From Geosiphon pyriformis (taxonomy: Eukaryota > Glomeromycota > Glomeromycetes > Archaeosporales > Geosiphonaceae): a DNA stretch of 64,000 nt. The stretch lies in assembly GCA_016748015.1 (NCBI GenBank), contig JAAOMT010000254.1, positions 124,001-188,000 on the forward strand, written 5' to 3'. Below are positions 53,960 through 63,139 of the stretch, in pieces; positions within the stretch are counted from its first letter, which is position 1; the number at the start of each line of letters is the position of its first letter. The notes under the pieces were generated by a model. That model was not told the origin of the DNA, searched no databases, and was given only the letters and a program-made list of their open reading frames with translations. The position numbers were made by a program, and so were the translations under genes.

Positions 53960-54440
53960 TCATTAAGAGCTATGTTTACTGGAACTGTGAAACGTCCAGT
54001 TGAACCAAAACCTTGTGTTCCTCTTTTGCTTTTTCCCAACTGTTCTCTTTAATTAACTAATTGTAAACCCGAAATGTTGATTAAGGGTAAATAGATAGCT
54101 TGAGCAATTTTTTTCAGCATATCCAATTTTGAAAGGTTTATCAGTTTCATTTTGTAACATGACTGTGATGTCTTCTGTGTATCTAGCATTGATGATTCCT
54201 TCTCTAACATTGATTCCTTTGCTTGCCAAGAATGATCAAGAAGCAATTTGAACCATTGCTCCTGGTGGAATTTCGAGGGTAATTTTGAGGTTGATTTTTG
54301 TGAGAGATTTGGGTTTGAGAGTAAGAGTATCTTTTCCTGGATATCTTAGATCATATCCAGCATTGATCTTGTGGGCTTTTTCTGGTTTTATTCCTTGTCC
54401 ATTGTTGTTGAAATATTTGAGTTGTAAAGCAGGCTGATTT
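53960..54440 (-). pseudogene. dUTPase domain in the pol of element D
   Basis: Motif 1 is INAGYDLRYPG (canonical) near 54345-54365. Motif 2 follows PPGAMVQIAS and reads SFLASKGI with a stop in place of the usual Arg (54232-54234). Motif 3 is GIINARYTEDITVM, with the catalytic Asp changed to Asn, near 54180. Motif 4 is KIAQAIYLPLINISG near 54090-54110. Motif 5 is RGTQGFGSTGRFTVP near 53990-54030. One extra A in a run near 54110 shifts the frame between motifs 3 and 4, and a stop follows LVN. Upstream it is fused in frame to the Cys-rich segment and protease; downstream lies RT. The recognisable layout is the same as in element A, so the domain belonged to the ancestor of the family. Confidence 0.87.
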
Positions 54441-54589
54441 TCAATGAGATAAGTAGGTGTTGTTTCAATTTTTTCTGTTGCTTCAAGTTCTCCGAATTCA
54501 ATTTCATATTCATCATTTTCGCTGGGCAAGGGAATGCTAAGAGCGTAGCATTTAGAACACCACTGTTCATCACAAGGCATAATGCATTC

Positions 54590-55300
54590 TTCACATAATC
54601 TAATGTTCATTTGCTCTAATCGTTGAATTTGAGCTTCTTGGGTTGGGTAGGTGTGACTTGCGATTTGGTGGTAGACTTCTACTTCATCTTCGTAATTGAA
54701 TCCAGCTAATTCCATAGTGTATTCAATGTATTCTGCTTCCTTCATTTGGCGAACATCTTCTTTGGTAGCTCCATTAATTAATGCCATTGCTAAGTCGAAA
54801 ATCATTTCGGCATCATAAGGGTAGTGATAAAGTTTGTTGAGAATACTGTTGTATGCTGCATTAAAGAGTGTTCCTCTTTTTACTTTTTCTAAAATTGATA
54901 AAGCATATTGGCAGGTCTGATCACAGACTCCTCTTCTCATGGCTATATCAATCCAATTGCATTCTTCTGGTAGCATATTTCCACAAGTCAAACAAGGGGT
55001 GTTGTCCCATTTTCCGCTCCTTTTTATTAGATGGCCCCATCATTCTCTGTGGCAAGCCTTGCAGTAATAACAAGTATGATTCTCATATTCTTCTTCAGGT
55101 GAAATGCAGGCTCCCATTGATGATAGTTTCTTGTGGCAGTCCTTACATTTAAGGGGAATATAGGGGCATTGTTTTCTTGGTTCAGGTTTTGAATAGGGGA
55201 TATTCCATCCAGAGGTTTTGGGTTCAGAGTGTGAGGTAAAATGTTCTTGTTCTGTTTCATCGGCCCAGTTGGACATTGATCCAAGAGCCATGAATGTTTC
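54590..55300 (-). pseudogene. Cys-rich segment between protease and dUTPase, element D
   Basis: In frame with protease and dUTPase: LKCKDCHKKLSSMG, HTCYYCKACHRE, WDNTPCLTCGNMLPEECNW, GVCDQTCQYALSIL, a helical stretch (AEMIFDLAMALINGATKEDV, YHQIASHTYPTQEAQIQRLE), then RLCEECIMPCDEQWCSKCYA. At least four CxxC units suggest several zinc-binding sites. The W-x3-PC-x2-C...EC pattern is similar to the module of family II (GPCARCWCDKPLYSPSDEC). Function unknown; a nucleic-acid or assembly role is possible but not shown. Confidence 0.7.
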
Positions 55301-55456
55301 AATGAGGGGTTTTTCCTCTTCCGGTTCAAATTCAAAAGCTGGGGCTTTTTCAAAGCATTTGTTGAATGTACCACAAGTGGCAGGTACCTGGGCGTGTTGT
55401 CCTTGGTAGGAGATTGTTAACTCTTGTGTTTCCCAATTCAGATTAGCATTGGCTTT

Positions 55457-56005
55457 TTAAAGCCAATCATTTCTGATGAGAGCTTGGTACTGGGGTGCAT
55501 CCATTACAAGAACTTTAACTAGAATGGTAATTCCATCAAGAGTGAATGGAAAATTGTCAATTTCTTCTACTGGAGTCTTTTTCATGCCATCAGCAGTGAC
55601 AATTACTGTTTGAGCTGGTCGGTCGACATTTCTTTTCAACTGTTGCATTAACTGGTAGATGATAATGCTTCCGGCAGATCCACTGTCTAGGATCAAGCAA
55701 ATTGTCTTTCTTTCGACTTCGGCTTCGGTGTACATGGCCATGATTGCTTTTTGTTCATTGGTGGCTGCATTGCTAAGCAGAAATGATGACTCATTTGCTT
55801 CGAACTCAAAAGGGAATATATCTAAAAGATTAGTGTTTTCAGCAATTCTGGCTGGTGGGATTGTGGTAAGAGTATAGGAAGAGTTTTGTTGTTGTGCTAT
55901 AGCTCTATCTTCTGAGGGTGCAGTATGGTAAAAATTCTGTTCTTCTGGCATTGTTAAATAACTGGGTTGAGTGTGATAGTGGTTGGGTCTTAGTTGAGTG
56001 GAGTT
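55457..56005 (-). pseudogene. Aspartic protease region of element D
   Basis: LILDSGSAGSIIIYQLMQQL with DSG intact (55679-55687), then VIVTADGMKKTPVEEIDN and VLVMDAPQYQALIRNDWL, the retropepsin-like layout. It is in the same frame as gag, separated from it by UGA at 56006-56008, which element A has at the matching codon. A stop after RNDWL (55457) is absent from A. Confidence 0.82.
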
Positions 56006-56008
56006 TCA

Positions 56009-57772
56009 GAGAGCTAATTGGTTGTTCAAACTGATTTTATTGTTGTTTACTTGGTATTGGTTTTGTGGAGTGAGTTGATTTTGTGTAATCAGTCTTCAAA
56101 CAGGTACTGGATAATGTTGTGTAGGTGGTTGCTGGTATTGCTGTTGGATTGGCTGTGGGGCGGGCTGATAATAGTTATTTTGGTATTGGGGTCTTGGTGG
56201 ATAGTAAGCTGGTGGTGGCAGTTGATAATAAGATTGCTGTGGTAGAGGGTAACATTGATTACTCCTATTTTGTTGGTCTCGTTGTAGCTTTCTGCAATCT
56301 CTTTTTCAGTGGCCAGAGATTCCACAGTAATGACAATTCTGAGGCTGGTTATTGGAAAGTGGTGCAAAGTTATTTTGATTTCGTCTTTGGGGTGGTTGAT
56401 ATCTTTGGGATTACTGTTGTTGTTGATTGGTGAAATAGTTTTCAACCTTCTTTGTAAGTTGGTCAATTTTTTTCTCAGCTGCTGAGCTGGTTTCTCCAAT
56501 TGCCAAATTTACAAGTTTTGTGCGATTGGCCTTTTCCATGACCATTTTGTATCTTTTCGCATGCTGTATGGCAGAGTTTAAATCTTCTGGCACATGTGGG
56601 CGAATCTTTTTAATTAGTTTATCTTTTAGACCAGTGATAAATTGATCCAAGATTTGAGCATCAGAATAATAATTGTTTGTTTCGAGTTGGCAAATTCGTC
56701 TGAAAAGTTTGTTGAATTTCCCAATATAAGTCATAACAGATTCAGAGGGTTCTTGTTTAATATTTCGAAAACAATTACGAAGGGTGATGGAGGTATTATT
56801 GTCGGTGAACTGTTCAAGAAAGGCTGCTTTGAAAGTGTTCTAATCATTGAATGAGGTGGCCAAGTTTTCAAACCATTCTTCTGCTGTTTCTTTGAGAAAG
56901 TAGGAAATTGTTTTTAACATTCTGGCAGCATTCCATCCATTTGCATCTCCAGCTTTAGTAACTTGGTTAAGCCATTCTTGGGAACTGGTCTTAATATCTT
57001 CTCCATTGAATTCAGGGATTTTTGCAATGTATGTTGTCATTTCGTCTTCTTCCTTTTCACTGTTTATTGATTCTTCTTCAGTTATTTCAGAGTTGTTTTC
57101 TTCATTTGCTGCTGTCTCAGAGTGTTCACTTTTGATTTTCTGCTAAAAAATCAAGGAGATTGGAACTAGTTTGAAAGGGTTCTTGTTGTCTGATGGGACT
57201 TCTGAGTGCTGTAAAATCTTCTGGTCTTGCAAATCAATTTAAAGGTGAATTAGGCATTTGTGCTTGTGCAAGTAAAGCTGGAAAAGGTGTGATAGTAAGT
57301 GGAAGTTTTGAACTGGTTTCTTGTTTAGGTGTTTGTAAATGGTTGGCAGTTGTTTTCAGTAGTGTTGGAGTATTTGGGGTGGTTCTTGAGTATTGCTTCA
57401 ATTTGTTTTTGCCTTTGTTGTTTGTTTCTGTTTCCGATTCAAAATCAATAGTGTATTGAGACTGCACTGGATATGTTTTTTCACAGTATTTGATAATGTT
57501 ATATTAAGTTTGTGAAAGTAAGTGGCAAGTGTTTCACTGTTAAGGTCTTCAGTTCCCAACTGTGAATAGTGTGCTAAATTATTGTAAAGGTTGCTTCTAA
57601 CTTCTGAGATATTGTAATTTCCAAAAAGATAATTGTTGATGCAGTTTTCAATGTATTGGTATACTGATTTCTTGACAACTTCAATTCCGTCTGGAATGTT
57701 GAATCTTTGTTTGCAGTGGGTGTAAATTGACTGGTAATACTCTAGAGTTGTTGTGTCTGGTGTGGTTGTCAC
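56009..57772 (-). pseudogene. gag of element D
   Basis: The codon at 57772 matching the ancestral start is GTG (ATA in A). LEYYQSIYTHCKQRFNIPDG opens it. A one-base loss near 57503 shifts the frame before QSQYTIDFESETETNNKGK. The capsid-like part includes TTYIAKIPEFNGEDIKTSSQ, GDANGWNAARMLKTISYFLK and VMTYIGKFNKLFRRICQLET. The knuckle CHYCGISGH*KRDC near 56300-56345 has a TGA where A has Trp. A Tyr/Pro/Gln-rich tail leads to the UGA. Stops also lie at 56840 (Trp in A) and elsewhere. Confidence 0.85.
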
Positions 57773-57799
57773 TTTGAAGTTGTTTTTGCTGTGTTGTTT

Positions 57800-57815
57800 C
57801 TGTGGGAGAGCACCA
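57800..57815 (-). promoter_or_regulatory. Primer-binding site of element D
   Basis: TGGTGCTCTCCCACAG begins two bases inside the 5' LTR boundary. It is the same as in element A for its first 12 bases and shares TGGTGCTC with family II. Cognate tRNA not identified. Confidence 0.6.
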
Positions 57816-57817
57816 AA

Positions 57818-58799
57818 TGTTACCAGAGGTTTTTGGTCTCTTTTTTTGAATGTTGTTGTTGTTGATTTGCTGTAAATTCACGTTTTCAGGAAGTAGTTGA
57901 ACCTCTAGTAACTGAATTTATCTTCAAATTATCTCCTATAATTTGAATTGCTGGGCTTATAAGTGGAATGGCCAATTCCGTGCCAGTTACTTTATGTAGT
58001 TACATTTTAGTAAATGTCAACTCTTTCTCAGGAATTGCTCGTCTGGAAGCTCACTAAAATGTATAGTTACTTTGCTGTGAAAGTCAACTCTTCTACAGAA
58101 ATCTTGTCTATAGGCTACCCTAATAATTATAGTAAGAAAATAAAAAGAAAATAAAAAGATGTAAAAGAAATGGAATTCTGTCAAGGGAAATGTTTTCAAT
58201 CCAGGCCTGGAGTCACTAACAGATTATTGAAATTGGTAGCTAATCAATTTCAAAACTTTTAGTTGGGTTTTGAGGATTTTCCAAGTGCAATAATTAAAGA
58301 ATTTGGTTTTTCGAATTATTTGATATTTATTTTTTTTTGTGTATGTAGGAATGATTCTAAGTGATAAATCTAAAGCAAGATATATTTTCTCAAAGAGAGA
58401 AGCTCTTCTTTTATACAACTTGTTATAACACTATTCTATGAACTTGAACTTTGCTATTTTCTACAATTTCGCTGAACTAAAGATACATTTTGACAAACTA
58501 CAAGTTATTTCTGCAAACTATTAGATATTTTGGTGAACTATCAATTATTTCAGTAAATTTCTATAAATTTTGGCAAACTTTTGAATGTTATATAGTTTGG
58601 GATATTGCATGATTGATCATCACAATTAGGTTACATTTGTGTTGTGTACAATTTAGGTTATTAATTAAATGATAATTTCAGACATTTTTTTTTTGCTAAT
58701 GTAATAAGTGATAATTTGAATGATAATATATGCTAATTAATAAGAGGAATTATAAGATAGTTTCATGCTAAATGATATCTCTAATTTTGTCTGGTAACA
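57818..58799 (-). repeat. 5' LTR of element D (complete, 982 bp)
   Basis: On + it runs TGTTACCAGAGG to GTCTGGTAACA and is bounded on the right by ACGT, the target duplication. It is the only complete young LTR of family I in the window and defines the solo LTR at 12803-13772 and the A LTR at 6652-7619 as the same family. Confidence 0.92.
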
Positions 58800-58803
58800 A
58801 CGT

Positions 58804-60808
58804 CCAAAGAATGATTTGATTGGATTGATCTTGAGGCCAGCATTTCTAAGGAGGTCAAAAACCTTTTGCAAATGTTCAAGGTATTCATTCCAGGTTTTTG
58901 AGTATACCATTATGTCGTCCAAGTAAACTAGAACAAAGTTTTCTTTTACTGATTCAAATACTTTGTCCATTAAGTGTTAAAAGGTGGGAGGAATATTTGT
59001 GAGACCAAAAAGCATGACTGTGAATTTATAGGTGCCATACTTGGTGATGAAGGCAGTTTTCTTTCTGCTTTCTGAATCCATCTCTACTTGCCAGAATCCA
59101 GCAGTTAAGTCAAATGTTGAGAAGAAAGCGGCACCATGGAATTGGTCTAGCATTGCATCAATCTTAGAAAGTGGGTACATGTCTCTTTCAATAATGGCAT
59201 TTAATTGGCAATAGTTAACACAAAAGCATAGAGTTCCTCCTTTCTTGGATACTACTACAACCAGGAATGCCCATTCACTCTTGGTTTCCTGTATAAATCC
59301 AAGGGTTTTCATTTGGGTTATTTCCTTTTTGATAAACTCATTATTGTGCCGGTTGAATTGATAGAGCTTCAAATAGATGGGGCAAGTTTCTCTGGTAATG
59401 ATGGTGTGTTGTATCACATGTGTACGTCCAAAAGGTTCATCTTCTTTTGAGACAACTGGGCTGTTTCTAGCCAGCAGGTTTTCAATGTCTATCTTTCTTT
59501 CTTCTGGAGAGGGTTCTCTTTGTTCTACAACCAATGATTGGATTTCAGGTGGTTCATTTTTAAACGACTTTTGGACTTCTTTTATTTCTTCACGGGGTAT
59601 CAAGCTGATTGGTTCCCAATCTTTGTAATAAATCAGACAGGACATGCATTCATCACTAGGAGAATACAATGGTTTGTTGCACCAGCACCAGGTACAAGGT
59701 CCATGCCACCAATAATTGTATTTGGCTTTCTTGCCTGGCTTTCTGTCAAAGGTTTTTCTGAGCATGTCATAATAAGGCCAGCAGATCAGCTTGCCATTGA
59801 CAATGATTCCTTCTTTATCTGCTTTGACATTATCCAGTGGTTTGCCATTGCTAGTGAAGATGGTATAGGCGAGTTTAGCAGTCTCTTCTTGTTCTTCTTG
59901 TTCTTCTTTTTCCTCACTTTTTTCATCATCTGATTCATCTGATTCATTTTCTTCTGGGCTCTGCTTGGGTACTGGGGGAGTTGTCCAATGGCAATATTTA
60001 ACCACAATGGGTTTCTCACCACATCTGATAGTTAGTTCACAAAGTTCATAATCAAGCAAAACTTTTGCTTTCTTGAGCCATTCATTGCCAACAATGATGG
60101 TGTATTCTTTTGCTTCAGATACTTTCATATCAGTTTTAATGCTAATGCCATTAATGCGGACAGGAATAGCTTTGGCTATGCCAAGTTCTTTCTTTTTATC
60201 ACCATGCACATTGGTCATTGGTTGTGTAAATGATTCATCAATTTTTCTGCCAATTGCTTTAAAAAAGTGTTTAGCAATAACACTAACAGATAATCCACTG
60301 TTTAGGATCAAATCAATGAAGTAGCCAGCCACTTGGGCTTTGCAAATTAGAGGAGTGACATTGCTATTGTCAGCAAGTCCAGCTTGGCAAGGGTGTTTGT
60401 TGGTTTTGGGTGTCTTTTTCTTTGGAATCAGAGATTTGCGAAGATCTTTTCTGAATTGTGGATGGGTCATCAATTGGCCAAAAGTTATATGTGCTGGAGT
60501 TTCCATGAGGTCTTTGACAACAGAATAGGGACCGGATTTTTGTACTATTTCTGGGGGTTCTAACTTTGGAGGTTTTTTTAAAACTTTGGCTTTTGGGGGC
60601 TCATTATTGTTAACAGTTGATGTAGAAGCTTTATTGAGGTCCAGAACGAAATCAACTTTGGCTTTCTTCTTCTTTCTTGTGGATTCAGAGGGGTTGATTG
60701 CTAATTCATTCATGTCATGGTCATTATCAGTTAAGTTAAAAGTGTAAAAAGGGTTTTTTTCTGGTTGGCTTGCACTCTCACCCTTTGAAGATGCACTACC
60801 AGTTTAAA
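58804..60808 (-). pseudogene. pol of element C, first half: protease, acidic linker, Cys-rich module, RT
   Basis: The frame is entered by -1 slippage at TTTAAAC (60802-60808). A nearly uninterrupted run of 578 codons (60713-58977) contains KKKKAKVDFVLD, protease LILNSGLSVSVI (DSG changed to NSG), a Glu/Asp tract near 59890-59950, Cys-rich GPCTWCWCNKPLYSPSDEC and RT up to MLFGLTNIPPTF. After one stop, VYLDDIMVYSK follows (YLDD intact, 58914-58925). At 58803 it is cut within INPIKSFFGR by element D and goes on at 48986. No dUTPase is present. Confidence 0.92.
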
Positions 60809-62349
60809 GGCTGATAAACAGTGGCTTCAACTAGGGGATCCTCTCCAAAGAAATTGATGTTGGCATGATTGGGTCTTTGGTTGGGCACATTGTTGTTGTT
60901 GGGTCTGTTGTTCTGAGCATTATTGTTTCTGAAAACTGGTGGAGGCAGTGGAGGATTGTTGCAATCTCTTGAAAAGTGTCCAGTTAATCCACAGCGATAG
61001 CATACAGGTGGGCCACAATTTTGTTGTCTTTGATAAGGTGGTTGCTGGGGCTGATTAAAGTGTGGTTCAAATCTGAGTCTTTGTGGTTGTTGATTTTCTC
61101 TGACTGCTTGGGCTAAGGGTTCTAATAACCAGGCAAGATTTGCTGTGAGTCTGTCTATTAACTGTTCATTTGGATTTTAAGTATAAGTGGCAAAAGAAGT
61201 AGCAGCCATTTGAGGGGCAGAAGCCATGACAAAAGCAGGAGCAAAAACTGGTAGTGTGGATCCCAAGTGCATCCTTTGGTTATCTTCAATTCTTTGTGCT
61301 AATTCAATGGCCATATCCATGGTGAGATTATTTTTCAGGGCCAGGAGGGGCCAAAGAGCATATGATAGATCAGTTCTCAATCTTTTTGTGAAGGAGTGAA
61401 TTTTCTGCTCTTCTGTTCAATTTCTTCCAGAGTCTACACATTTGATTAGCTTTCTAATAGCTTTGGCATATTCAGTCACTACTTCTCCAGGGCCTTGGGT
61501 TCTTTTTTCCAATTCTATGCACCATTTGGATATTAATATTGGGGTTCTGAACTTGGCCTCAAATCAGGTAGTAAAAGAGGTATTTTCTTTTCTAGCATTG
61601 ATTGGTGTCCATCTGATTATTCTGTGTTGAGTATTGGCATCTGTTTCTTGTGAGAACCAGGTAGCAGGAGAGCCTTGGAGGTAGCCACCAACGATTTGGA
61701 ACTTGTATTCATCATCATACTGGTTGGCTGTGGCAGCTCTCTTAAAATCATCCAACCATTCAATTAGATCTTGTGCATCACTTCTAAATAGTGATAGTGG
61801 GGTATTGTTTCTTCTTCCTAGAGCAGTTTGTATACCTTGGAGAGTGGCCAGAATGTTTGCTTGCATGGGGTCATTAGCCATTGGTTCAGGGGTAACTGTT
61901 TGTGTAGACAAGTCTAATTCACTTAATAAAAGGTCAAAAACAGAGGCAGTTTGGTAACTTTCTTCTTTTGTTTCAAAAGAAGTTTCAGTTGCTTGATGGG
62001 CAGCAATCCAAATATGGATTTGATGATTCAAATATTCGAAATCAGGAGGCTGTTGTTTAAAGGTTGCAGAATATAAGAGTTGATTGATACTGTTGTTTCT
62101 TTCTTCAAAGTTGTTTTCAAAATAAGCTTGGTCAAAGTAATAGGTCGTATAAGCTGTGTAGGTTTCAGCTGAATGCTCATTCAGAAACCAGTTCCAAAAG
62201 TCTTGGAATTGTCTACTAGATTGTTCTTCAAAGGGGAAACAGATCAAGCAAGAAGGTAGAGGATTAAGTTCAATGAAATTTAAATTGTTTCTGTTGTGTG
62301 CTGCAAAGTGTTCTTCTGATTGCTATGGCAGATATGAGTAATCACTCAT
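60802..62349 (-). pseudogene. gag of element C
   Basis: From ATG 62349-62347 (MSDYSYLP, then TAG where B has CAG). Long open part 62247-61564: FEEQSSRQFQDFWNWFLNEH, HQIHIWIAAHQATETSFETK and DDEYKFQIVGGYLQGSPATW. Then a capsid-like region, LALKNNLTMDMAIELAQRIE, and the CCHC knuckle CYRCGLTGHFSRDC near 60960-61005. Four or so stops are present, for example near 61183 and 61565. It keeps Trp at two sites and Cys at a third where B has stops. It ends in the TTTAAAC slippery site. Confidence 0.9.
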
Positions 62350-62378
62350 ACAATGAGGGAATAAGTGAATTTTGACAA

Positions 62379-62395
62379 CCTCACAGGGAGCACCA
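62379..62395 (-). promoter_or_regulatory. Primer-binding site of element C
   Basis: On the minus strand TGGTGCTCCCTGTGAGG, six bases after the 5' LTR, identical to that of element B. Confidence 0.6.
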
Positions 62396-62401
62396 CTTTT
62401 A

Positions 62402-63139
62402 TGTTATGGGTTGGAGTAACAAGCTAATGGATAGCAAGGGAGAACAGTATTGTATGGTGATGGAAATAAACAAAGAAGGAATTACAATAAAGGAGCAAAT
62501 TAAATAAGTAGGAATTCAATGTACGTGATCAGTCTCATAAAAATCACAGTCACTAATCTTTTCTTAAATTTGAAGGTAGAGGAATAATCCGTGATTGTCA
62601 ACAAGATAACACTGCTGTTATTATTCTATGCCTCAACTCGGCGATTCTTAGAATCAATAACAGGTATTGTTGTACTTTTCAATTGTTTCTTTATTCAATA
62701 AATTACAAAAGCAAGCCAATTGCTTCTTAGGCTAATTCTAACAAATACAAATTAAGAAGGAGAAAAGATAAGGTATGTGAATGCCAACAAGTAGATACTT
62801 GAAGGTAAGGAAAGGGGAATAAGCAATTATGAGAGGAAGTAATTGATATTGTTTATTTTATTACTTTGATCATGTCTTTCTACAGCTAAGGGAATCATCA
62901 CTTATATAGCTATCTAAAGTGGTCAACAACCAGGTCAACAATCAGGTCAATGATCAGGTCAATGATCAGGTCAATGATCAGGTTATTGATTAGGTCAATA
63001 ATCAGGTCAATGATCAGGTCAACAGTCAGGTCATTGATCAGGTCAATGATCACTATCTAAAAATAAGGTGGCTAATTATATAACATTAGTGGCTAATACA
63101 TGTGATAACTAATAAAAACTATGGGTTTCAACCATAACA
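62402..63139 (-). repeat. 5' LTR of element C
   Basis: 738 bp, TGTTATGGGTTGGAGTAACA at the left and CAACCATAACA at the right on +. The 12-bp repeat block lies at 62930-63055. Its right flank GTGG matches the left flank of the 3' LTR. Confidence 0.92.

Larger units (their letters stand above)
48987..58799 (-). mobile_element. Ty3/Gypsy-like LTR retrotransposon D (family I, dUTPase-bearing), youngest insertion, nested in C
   Basis: Minus-strand element with 5' LTR 57818-58799 and 3' LTR 48987-49906 (holding an N gap). ACGT at 48983-48986 and 58800-58803 is a perfect 4-bp target duplication; joining the flanks restores GGACGTCAATCC in the RT of C, as in B. The readable 306 bases common to both LTRs (49601-49906 and 58494-58799) appear identical. 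Internal order: primer site, gag, UGA, protease, Cys-rich segment, dUTPase, RT, RNase H, integrase, ORF-X. Despite the fresh LTRs, gag, pol and integrase contain many stops and indels, and the RT box is YLND. Confidence 0.92.
45503..63139 (-). mobile_element. Ty3/Gypsy-like LTR retrotransposon C (family II), nested in A3 and split by D
   Basis: Minus-strand element with 5' LTR 62402-63139 and 3' LTR 45503-46252. GTGG at 45499-45502 and 63140-63143 is the 4-bp target duplication, and joining the flanks restores ORF-X of A3. Without element D and one duplication copy it is about 7,820 bp, matching B (7,800 bp). Layout from right to left: gag, -1 slippery site, protease, Cys-rich module, RT (split by D), RNase H, integrase, ORF-X. 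Its LTRs differ by an estimated 7 percent in the stretches compared plus one extra 12-bp unit. The protease DSG is NSG, YLDD is intact, and there are several stops. Confidence 0.92.

Noticed and set aside
53960-54440. dUTPase as a captured independent host gene
   Set aside because: It occurs at the same place in elements A and D, fused in frame with neighbouring pol domains, so it belongs to the element lineage.
55659-56433. Plus-strand open frames opposite gag and protease of element D (and similar frames opposite B, C and A)
   Set aside because: They are antisense shadows of the minus-strand pol and gag frames, with no conservation of their own and no recognisable domain.
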